The translations under genes were made by a program, and so were the position numbers. Below the pieces are notes generated by a model that saw nothing but the letters and a program-made list of their open reading frames with translations, was not told the origin of the DNA and did not search any database. From JAPLDA01 sp043742705 (GTDB taxonomy: Bacteria; Bacteroidota; Bacteroidia; AKYH767-A; 2013-40CM-41-45): 16,862 bases of DNA. The stretch covers positions 1 through 16,862 of the forward strand of contig JAYTXY010000033.1 of NCBI GenBank assembly GCA_043742705.1, in the 5' to 3' direction. This document shows, one piece after another, positions 1-6,800 of the stretch. Numbering within the stretch: the first letter of the stretch is position 1; the number at the start of each line of letters is the position of its first letter.

Positions 1-1
1 A

Positions 2-322
2 TTTGCGACCTCAAAGAGAGGGGGATCCAGGTACACTCCCATGGCTTTTACCGAGCAGGGGGTAGCAATGCTTTCGGGAGTTTTGAAAAGTAGTAGAGCC
101 GTTGATGTGAATATTGCTATCATGCGCACCTTTGTTCAGGTAAGAAAGCTCTTACAAGGCAACAAAGCGTTGTCACAAAAAATAAAGGCGCTAGAAAAAC
201 TTATGGGAGATCGATTTTCTGATCAGGATAAAAAGATTCAAATGGTTTTTGAAGCGATAAGACAGCTTATCCAACAAAAGAATGAGCCACGAACAGCAAT
301 TGGATTTAAAGTGAAAAAGTAA
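2..322 (+). CDS. ORF6N-domain protein, C-terminal part (cut by window start)
   Basis: This is the 3' portion of a gene that begins before the window. The frame is open from base 2, and the 13 codons before the first ATG (base 41) fit the family (Ser-Lys-Arg-Gly-Gly-Ser-Arg-Tyr leading into AFTEQGVAML), so that ATG is internal and not the start. The motif AFTEQGVAMLS followed by VNIAIMRTFVQVR is the hallmark of the C-terminal half of the ORF6N domain, a putative DNA-binding domain first seen in phage proteins and also common as a stand-alone chromosomal gene in Bacteroidota. The remaining ~50 residues are charged and probably helical or coiled coil (KALSQKIKALEKL), ending in a basic IGFKVKK tail. 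Its role in the cell is unknown. I see no other phage gene nearby. Confidence 0.85.
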   Translation, partial: FATSKRGGSRYTPMAFTEQGVAMLSGVLKSSRAVDVNIAIMRTFVQVRKLLQGNKALSQKIKALEKLMGDRFSDQDKKIQMVFEAIRQLIQQKNEPRTAIGFKVKK

Positions 323-536
323 GCGCTCGAAAAAAAAATTCGGCTACTTATTTAGCAGATTCAAGATCATCGGCGGAAACAGTTATCGGATATGAGCGTG
401 TCAAAACAATTTTAAAATTCTTCATTTGATATTTTTAATTTCTGGTCGCAAGCCAAATTAGCCATTATCTGTTTTCGATAGCAAATTGTTAAAAACATTT
501 TCAAACGCACCAAGAGCTAAAATTAAAAAGAAACCA

Positions 537-544
537 TAAGTTTG
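537..544 (+). promoter_or_regulatory. Possible -7 element for the RRM gene
   Basis: TAAGTTTG matches the Bacteroidota -7 consensus TAnnTTTG and lies 17 bases before the ATG at 562. I find no convincing -33 TTTG at the right distance, so this is a weak call. Confidence 0.25.
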
Positions 545-561
545 TACCCAGAAAGATACCT

Positions 562-810
562 ATGAAATTATTTATCCGCAACATCGAAGGTTCAATCAAT
601 GAAGTTCAGTTGGAGGGATTGTTTGCACAATTCGGTCCCGTACTTAATACAAAAATTGTTTACGATAAGATCACCTGGGAATCGAAGGGTTATGGTTTTA
701 TAGAAATGAAAAATAAGTCAGACGCTGAAAAAGCGATCGCTGCAATAAACGGAAAGGAAATTCGCGGCAAAGAAATGATGGTGATGGAGGCTGATGAGAA
801 AAAGAAATAA
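562..810 (+). CDS. Small RRM-type RNA-binding protein
   Basis: An 82-residue protein made of a single RNA recognition motif. RNP2 is LFIRNI (residues 3-8) and RNP1 is KGYGFIEM (residues 42-49), with the RNA-stacking aromatics expected at F4, Y44 and F46. The pattern of alternating strands and helices, including the SDAEKAIAAING helix before the last strand, covers the whole chain. A short charged tail (EADEKKK) follows. Single-domain RRM proteins of this size are typical of Bacteroidota and cyanobacteria, where they bind single-stranded RNA and are often linked to cold or stress responses. The specific RNA target cannot be read from the sequence. The gene stands alone, 239 bases after the ORF6N gene and 111 bases before the DoxX gene, which has its own promoter. 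Confidence 0.93.
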   Translation: MKLFIRNIEGSINEVQLEGLFAQFGPVLNTKIVYDKITWESKGYGFIEMKNKSDAEKAIAAINGKEIRGKEMMVMEADEKKK

Positions 811-845
811 TCTTCTTTGACAGAGCCACATGTTTGGAAGCAATT

Positions 846-861
846 CATGACAAATGTCATG
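846..861. promoter_or_regulatory. Palindrome upstream of the DoxX promoter
   Basis: CATGAC-AAAT-GTCATG is a perfect 6-bp inverted repeat with a 4-bp spacer. It sits 9 bases upstream of the proposed -33 element of the DoxX gene, where an activator or repressor dimer could bind. The regulator is unknown. Confidence 0.4.
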
Positions 862-870
862 TGTGGAATA

Positions 871-901
871 TTGAAACCAACGGAATGTTTAACTACTTTT
901 G
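871..901 (+). promoter_or_regulatory. Candidate promoter of the DoxX gene
   Basis: TTG at 871-873 and TACTTTTG at 894-901 are separated by 20 bases, which fits the Bacteroidota -33 / -7 arrangement (TTTG, about 19-21 bases, TAnnTTTG). Transcription would start near 908, leaving a leader of about 14 bases before the ATG at 922. Confidence 0.45.
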
Positions 902-921
902 GTTGAAGAAAAATTCAGGTC

Positions 922-1335
922 ATGAATCATGATTTCAATTTGCAGTTTGTTGACCTTGTCCTGAGATGTCTTGCGGGCATTCTTTTCTTGTTCCAAGGTT
1001 ACGAACGAGCATTCAGCATGAAGGCAAATGAAATTGTAAGCGCATTTCAGACGAATTTTATAAAGAGAATTCTTCCACTAAGCGTATTGAAATTTACGGT
1101 TCACCTTTCTGCATACATTGAATTAATTGGAGGCATTATGCTGATCATCGGTTTTCACCGTGACATTGTATTGTATCTGCTTTCGGTGCAAATGCTTTTC
1201 GTTGCATTCGCGTTCAGTCTCATACGACCGATGTGGGACATGCAATATTATTTCCCGCGATTTATTCTTGTTATTATTTTGCTGGTTCTACCAGCGGAAT
1301 GGGATCGGTTTTCGGTAGATCACTTTTTGAAATGA
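922..1335 (+). CDS. DoxX-family membrane protein
   Basis: A 137-residue protein with four predicted membrane segments at about residues 9-26, 57-77, 81-100 and 110-124, the size and topology of DoxX/DoxD-like proteins. The first helix ends in FLFQGYERAF, similar to the LFxxxGxxKL pattern of the family, and the second carries the typical ELIGGIMLIIGF stretch. DoxX proteins sit in the cytoplasmic membrane. Some are linked to thiol or quinone redox chemistry, but most have no assigned substrate and I assign none here. A good promoter and a palindrome lie just upstream. The stop codon overlaps an octamer array that fills the gap to the convergent amidohydrolase gene. Confidence 0.8.
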   Translation: MNHDFNLQFVDLVLRCLAGILFLFQGYERAFSMKANEIVSAFQTNFIKRILPLSVLKFTVHLSAYIELIGGIMLIIGFHRDIVLYLLSVQMLFVAFAFSLIRPMWDMQYYFPRFILVIILLVLPAEWDRFSVDHFLK

Positions 1336-1381
1336 TGTGCAGATTTGTAAATTCGAAGATGTGCAAATAAGCAGATGAAAA
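1334..1381. repeat. Degenerate 8-bp tandem array (6 units) between convergent genes
   Basis: Consecutive octamers read GATGTGCA, GATTTGTA, AATTCGAA, GATGTGCA, AATAAGCA, GATGAAAA. The 48-bp array begins inside the DoxX stop codon and ends 2 bases before the amidohydrolase stop codon, so it makes up the whole gap. Confidence 0.6.
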
Positions 1382-1383
1382 GG

Positions 1384-2628
1384 TCAGAGAAATTTTTCTA
1401 CTTCAGAATCTTCTGTTAAAGTCAGCTTTTCGCGATTAATATTTTTAATGAGATTCAATCCCGGGCGTTTTCCTTTTTCAAGGCTTCCAATTTCTTTATC
1501 AAAGCCAAGAAACTCAGCACCATTTAATGTTGCCCAGCGAATCAGTGTTTCCAGCGGAATGAAAGAAGCGTGTTTTGAAATTGTTTTCAGTTCATCCAGA
1601 ATGGAAAGACTCCAGTTGGAAGCATAACTGTCTGTCCCAATTGTCATGCGACAGCCGGCATCAAGAAAAATTCTGTAATCTGGAAGCTTATTTTCAATAA
1701 AAAGATTTGCATTCGGACAGCTACACCACCACACCATCATGCTGTAAAGATGCGCCCATGTAATATCTTCTGCAGAAGTAAACGTGTTGTGAACGAGTTG
1801 CATCTTGTTACATTTCGGAAAATGAACAAGCGTGGATGACAATGAACTAAAGCCGGTTGACTTCCAGTTTTTGTAAAGATCCCCGAAAGACGAAAGTGTT
1901 TCAAATAGTTTTCCTTTTCGCTCCCGGAACATTTCATTTTCACTTTCTGTTTCCTGGTTGTGAATGCTTAGAATGGATTCGTGTGCATAAGCATTTTCAT
2001 GGATCAATTTTAAAAGTTTTTGAGAAACCGTGTAAGGAGCATGCGGAACAATGGAAACCGAATTTTGATCTCCAAACTTTAAACTTTGAACTTTGAACTT
2101 TGAGCTTTGAACATCTTTCAAAAGATTTAATCCCTTTTCAAATTCTTCTTCAGCTCTTTCCGGAATGAGATCAAAAATTTCGATGAAGGTGTGATAACGC
2201 AACCTTCCTTTTTTCTTTTGCTCAAAACTGTGATTGAAATTACTGATGTCACCGACAGCTACAATTCCTCCGGCAATCATTTCATCTTCGGATTTTGCTA
2301 TCGCCTCTTTGATTTCTTCTTCGGTGGCTTTTCTGTTCGCTGCAATCTCTTTGATGAAATGAGGAAGACCTTTTCCGGGCGTCAACTTTTCTTTTAAATG
2401 AGAAAGTTCAAGATGACAATGCGTGTTGACAAAACCGGGACAAATGATTCCGCGAAATGTTTCGAGTCTATCAGAAGGAATTGTCGACTGTCGACTGTCG
2501 ACTGTCGACCGTGGATCGCGGACTTCCAAAATGGTCCCATCATCTTCAGTAATCACAACACCGTCCTTTATTGGCGGTGAGGAAACTGGAAAAATATAAT
2601 CGGCAGTTATAAAAAGCATATCATGCAA
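1384..2628 (-). CDS. Metal-dependent amidohydrolase (MtaD / TrzN / aminodeoxyfutalosine deaminase-like)
   Basis: A 414-residue amidohydrolase-superfamily enzyme that hydrolyses C-N bonds, usually deaminating a nucleoside or related heterocycle. The metal-site motif NTHCHLE gives H70 and H72. PHAPYT gives H196. SIHNQET gives metal ligand H223 and probable catalytic E226. H280 lies in LVHNTF, and GTDS gives the last metal ligand D333. The N-terminal beta-sandwich strands (residues 1-60) and the C-terminal GSLEKGK segment complete the fold. An aminodeoxyfutalosine deaminase of menaquinone synthesis is one possibility, but no menaquinone gene is nearby, so I leave the substrate open. Two segments, residues 35-49 and 173-187, are encoded by heptamer tandem arrays and look like in-frame insertions in loops. 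The start could also be Met4. The gene is divergent from rlmN. Confidence 0.82.
   Translation of the reverse strand: MHDMLFITADYIFPVSSPPIKDGVVITEDDGTILEVRDPRSTVDSRQSTIPSDRLETFRGIICPGFVNTHCHLELSHLKEKLTPGKGLPHFIKEIAANRKATEEEIKEAIAKSEDEMIAGGIVAVGDISNFNHSFEQKKKGRLRYHTFIEIFDLIPERAEEEFEKGLNLLKDVQSSKFKVQSLKFGDQNSVSIVPHAPYTVSQKLLKLIHENAYAHESILSIHNQETESENEMFRERKGKLFETLSSFGDLYKNWKSTGFSSLSSTLVHFPKCNKMQLVHNTFTSAEDITWAHLYSMMVWWCSCPNANLFIENKLPDYRIFLDAGCRMTIGTDSYASNWSLSILDELKTISKHASFIPLETLIRWATLNGAEFLGFDKEIGSLEKGKRPGLNLIKNINREKLTLTEDSEVEKFL
2070..2111. repeat. 7-bp tandem array (6 units) inside the amidohydrolase gene
   Basis: Plus-strand units are CTCCAAA, CTTTAAA, CTTTGAA, CTTTGAA, CTTTGAG, CTTTGAA. Six units make 42 bp, exactly 14 codons, encoding roughly residues 173-187 (core VQSSKFKVQSLKF). 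The segment falls between a helix and the strand leading to PHAPYT, a likely surface loop. Confidence 0.85.
2483..2524. repeat. 7-bp tandem array (6 units) inside the amidohydrolase gene
   Basis: Units are GTCGACT three times, then GTCGACC, GTGGATC and GCGGACT. The array is 42 bp (14 codons) and encodes about residues 35-49 (RSTVDSRQST), in the variable loop before the G-I-I-C-P-G-F strand that leads to the HxH metal motif. Each GTCGAC core is itself a palindrome. Confidence 0.9.
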
Positions 2629-2684
2629 ATATCCGAAGAAAAACTATGAAAGTAAGGTCTTAAAAAATCAACTGGCGCTCACTC

Positions 2685-2722
2685 ATTCGTATGTTCGTAT
2701 AAATTAGTAATTAGTAGTAGAG
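2685..2722. repeat. Short heptamer-like repeats in the divergent amidohydrolase/rlmN promoter region
   Basis: ATTCGTA and TGTTCGT are followed, after 3 bases, by AATTAGT twice and a decayed AGTAGAG. The unit length is 7, as in the other arrays of this window, but the array is short. It sits at the 5' ends of two genes and not at a 3' end. Confidence 0.4.
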
Positions 2723-2741
2723 TCGTATCTTCGCCTCCAGA

Positions 2742-3824
2742 ATGAATAAAACAGGAAAGAAAAATCTTCGTGATCTCACGTTGGAGGAAATGAAAGCTTT
2801 TTTCGTTGAGAAAGGAGAGAAACCATATCGTGCGAAACAAGTGTGGGAATGGCTTTGGAAAAAAAGCGCACGTTCGTTTGAAGAGATGACAAATCTTTCC
2901 ATCGAAACACGTGAAAGGCTTGTTGAGAATTTTTCCCTGCAGGCAGTTGTATTAGATACCAAACAAATCAGCAATGATCGTACGATCAAAAACGCATTCA
3001 AGCTGTATGACGGAAATATTGTTGAAGGTGTTTTGATCCCAACTGATTCACGCATGACTGCTTGTGTTTCATCGCAGGTTGGTTGCAGCCTCACCTGTAC
3101 CTTTTGCGCAACAGGAAAATTGGAGCGCCTTCGTAATCTGAATGCCGATGAAATTTACGACCAGGTTGCCATCATCCGTGAGCAATCGATGGAACATTAC
3201 AACATGCCGCTGAGCAACATTGTGTTCATGGGTATGGGAGAACCATTGCTCAATTATGCAAATGTGTTGAAGAGCATCGAGCGCATTACTGCTGCAGATG
3301 GATTGCAAATGGCGCAACGAAGAATTACCGTTTCAACAGCCGGAATTGCCAAGATGATTAAAAAACTTGGTGATGATGAAACGAAATTTAATCTCGCTCT
3401 TTCATTGCATGCCGCGAATGATGAGAAACGAAATAAGATTATGCCGATCAATGAGCACAATACGCTTGAAGTGCTGGCTGATGCGTTGAAATATTATTGT
3501 CATAAGACAGGAAATAAAGTCACCTACGAATACATCGTTTTCAAAGGCTTCAACGATGAATTACAGGACGCAAAGGAACTTGCAGATTTTTGCAGACACG
3601 TTCCATGCAAAGTCAACCTCATCGAATACAACTCAATTGATGGCGGAGCATTCAGCAACACAAGTGAAGACAAACTGGAAGCGTTCAGAAATTATTTATT
3701 CCACAGGGGGATCCAGGTAAACGTTCGTAAGAGCCGGGGAAAGGACATTGATGCTGCATGCGGGCAACTCGCCAATAAAAATGAACACGCTGTAGTGAAA
3801 CTGAAAAAGGAAATTATTTCGTAG
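2742..3824 (+). CDS. rlmN: Dual-specificity RNA methyltransferase RlmN
   Basis: A 360-residue radical-SAM enzyme that methylates C2 of adenosine 2503 in 23S rRNA, and in many bacteria A37 of some tRNAs. The [4Fe-4S] cluster cysteines are C115, C119 and C122 in GCSLTCTFCATG. The two methyl-transfer cysteines are C108 and C340 (DIDAACGQL), equivalent to C118 and C355 of E. coli RlmN. The GMGEPLLNY motif binds SAM. The N-terminal ~95 residues form the helical RNA-binding part (KPYRAKQVWEWLW). Length and all key residues are normal. A TATCTTCG sequence at 2726-2733 resembles a -7 element with one mismatch, which would give a very short leader. The gene faces the large secreted-protein gene, ending 37 bases from its stop codon. 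Confidence 0.97.
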   Translation: MNKTGKKNLRDLTLEEMKAFFVEKGEKPYRAKQVWEWLWKKSARSFEEMTNLSIETRERLVENFSLQAVVLDTKQISNDRTIKNAFKLYDGNIVEGVLIPTDSRMTACVSSQVGCSLTCTFCATGKLERLRNLNADEIYDQVAIIREQSMEHYNMPLSNIVFMGMGEPLLNYANVLKSIERITAADGLQMAQRRITVSTAGIAKMIKKLGDDETKFNLALSLHAANDEKRNKIMPINEHNTLEVLADALKYYCHKTGNKVTYEYIVFKGFNDELQDAKELADFCRHVPCKVNLIEYNSIDGGAFSNTSEDKLEAFRNYLFHRGIQVNVRKSRGKDIDAACGQLANKNEHAVVKLKKEIIS

Positions 3825-3840
3825 AAAGAATCTGAATCCC

Positions 3841-3863
3841 GGGTAGAAAAGACCCCCTTTTTT
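3841..3863 (+). terminator. Weak candidate terminator after rlmN
   Basis: GGGT-AGAAAAG-ACCC is a 4-bp stem followed by CC and six T residues. The T-run overlaps the stop codon of the convergent gene. The stem is short, so the call is tentative. Confidence 0.3.
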
Positions 3864-6800
3864 AATTTACAAATATTTTTTGCGTAACGGTACTTTCTTC
3901 ACCGGTGATCGTGATGAAGTAAATTCCGGAGCTCACTGCCGCAATGTCTATTTTATACATTGAAAATCCTTTTCCTGAATCGAAGGAAAGATTCGAAACA
4001 TTCTTTCCAAAAGCATCAAACAACTTGGCAGCATATCTATCATTCATATCCGACTGAATTGTGATGATGATATTTCCTTGTTGATTGTTGTATGCGTAAA
4101 CAGAAGGGCGGCCATTTTTATTACACTTAGCCGAAATCTCTTTAAACCGTTCAGCGTGCCCGTCAAAATCAGTTTGCGTTAATCGATAATAAGCTACTCC
4201 TTTGGAAGAACCTTTATCAGCAAATGAATAATTTCTTTCTACCGAACTATTTCCTGCGCCTCTTACGGTAGCGATTTCACTATATGAAATTCCATCGCTG
4301 CTTTTTTCTATGGTAAAATAACTGTTGTTTATTTCAGTCTTCGTTGTCCAGCGCAATAACACATCGTTGTTTTCACACGATGCGCGAAAACTAATGAGTT
4401 CAATCGGTAACGGATTTGCGGTCTTGTTTCCGATAGATCCCAAAGTGAATGGGCCAAATGATGTTGAAGCCAGTGTATTTGATTGAATTGTTCCAATCCC
4501 CGTGCCTGATGCGCTGCCCGTATATGTACGTTGAGTTGTACTGGTCGTCCAGTTTGCAGGGCAGCTGCTGTAGCAATTCGCATCTTCCCATCCTGTACCG
4601 GACCACCGCCCTACAGCAAGTGAATCAAATTTATAAATTCCGCTTGCAGAAGCATTCTCCCAAAATAACTGGGCCTTAGTCGTGGCAGCATCAGCCGATG
4701 GCTTATTCAATTGCCAGTATTCTAACGAGCTTACGTGATCCAATACAGTTACCGGTGAACCTGACATAATAGTTGTATTTGTATAAGGCGAGAAAATATA
4801 TCTTGCTTCAAGTTCTGTACTAATGCTTGGAGCTGTGATTCCAATCCGTCTCCATCTTCCTGAGTTTCCAGTCGGGAACGTAAACGCTGTTGCGCCTTGT
4901 CTCCGGATGTAACCATCTACAAAACTGCTTGCCGAACCACCAACAGGAGACACAGAACCCGCTGATGGAATTCTGATCCACGGTGCTGTGGCAGCCGTGT
5001 ACGATGTTTTCAATATTCCATTAGTCAACGTAAGTGTACTCGAAACATCGGTTGTATTCGTGAGTGTAACAATGTCTGTTGCGTTTGTCTTATTGACAAT
5101 AAAGTTTGTTACCTGTGAAGGATAGGTACCACTCGTAGTTGTCGTTGTGAAATTTCCGGTTGCCTGTGGAGTGAGTCCTTCATAGTATTCATATGTTGCT
5201 CCTGAATTATAAGAACGCGTACTACTCACTTGTACATTTCCTGATGCTCCTGAAGATACAATACCTGCAAGACTTCCGATGCTGAGTTTTCCTCCGCTTG
5301 AAAGTGTAAACAATCCTGTTCCGCTGACAGGATAATTGCTGCACTTTAATGTCGCACCGCTTTCAACGATCAGTGTTCTGCTGGTTGCAACGTCCCCTAT
5401 TTTACTTCCAACAAGCGTTAATGTTTTTCCGGTTTTAATATTTGTGTTTCCTAATGTTACCGTTCCGCCTGTTTGTTTCCATGTGGAAGATGAATTACCT
5501 ACAGTGAGATTTATAGGAGAAGATCCACTGGGAGAAGTATTGAAATTGAATGTTCCGCCGGTGATCGTTACATTTCCGTTAATGTTTAGTGTAGTACCGG
5601 TAGAATTGCTTCCTCGCGCATAATCCACGAATGTTCCGGAAGTCATTGTGAAATTTCCTCCGACATTGATGACAAGAGATTTGGTTTGATTGCCCGGAAC
5701 ACTTCCGTCATACGCACCTTTCCACCATCCTCCTGAGAAAATTAAATCTCCGCCAACATTTATTGTTTCATTTTGGTCATCGATAAGATAATTATTGGTA
5801 CCGATTCTTCTCCATTCAAAATCACCTTGAATGGTTGTCAATACTCCGCCCATTGCAAAATTTCCCGTGGTGGTTGCATTCAAAAGAACATTACCCCAGG
5901 AAGTTCCTGCAACGAAAGTTCCGCCTCCGTATTGATAGAACCATTGATTTGAACGAGGGCTGAAGTACCTGTTTCCGCTTGGAAGATATCCTGCATTGTT
6001 ATGAATCCAGGTGCCGTAATTTTCAATGTAAAAGTTAGTGATGTATGTACCACTTGTTGCCTGAACAATTTGTTCGAACGTACCGTAGCTGTTAATCCTT
6101 AGATCCGTACATGTAATTAAAAACGAAGCCTTCACATAACCTCCGGCTTCTACAGTCAGATAAGGAATTGTTATCGCTGCAGAAGTCGTCATAGTATGCC
6201 CACTCTGAACATAAAACATATATGTTGAAGCAAAAGAAGCAGGAGCAGAACCACTTCCGTTCCTTGCAGAATTCCAGCTTGATAATAAATTTGCAGCAAC
6301 GTTTCCGGTTGAATAATATGGCGTGTTGCAATCAATTACAACAGCACCTAAAGGTGATTGGACGGTTAAGGTTCGCGCGCTTCCACCAACGGTAATGGAT
6401 GTGCATTGTGCATCTGCTTGTGTAGGGTCACAGCCGGCACCGGAAAGAATGTCATAAGAAAGCCAGAAGTAATTGGTTCCGTTTAATAAAGTCGCAGAGG
6501 GAGTAATTGTAAATACACCGTTCGGTGCAGCAACGGTTGAGCCGACCTGCGTAGTTGTTGCAAACGTTGAGCTCACTCCTGTTGACCAGAGTTTTGCATT
6601 TGCGATGTTCGATGTAACCACAGCAGATGTACCTGTTGTGTTGAAACTAAATGAAGTTGCTGAAAGAGGACTTCCTGCACCACTGGTTACAACTTCAACA
6701 CCGATGATCTGATGATTTGTATCCGGTCTCGGTGATCGCGATACATTCTGAGTCGTAGTACAGGAAATATACGTCATCGGAGTAGCCGTGATAATTGGTC

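Noticed and set aside
41..322. ATG at 41 as the start of a complete 93-aa protein
   Set aside because: The frame is open back to base 2 and the upstream codons fit the ORF6N family, so the gene is truncated by the window edge.
20..3720. Shared 14-bp string GGGGGATCCAGGTA at ~20-33 and ~3707-3720
   Set aside because: The two copies lie in different reading frames of unrelated genes (ORF6N and rlmN), with no flanking similarity. Chance is the simplest explanation.
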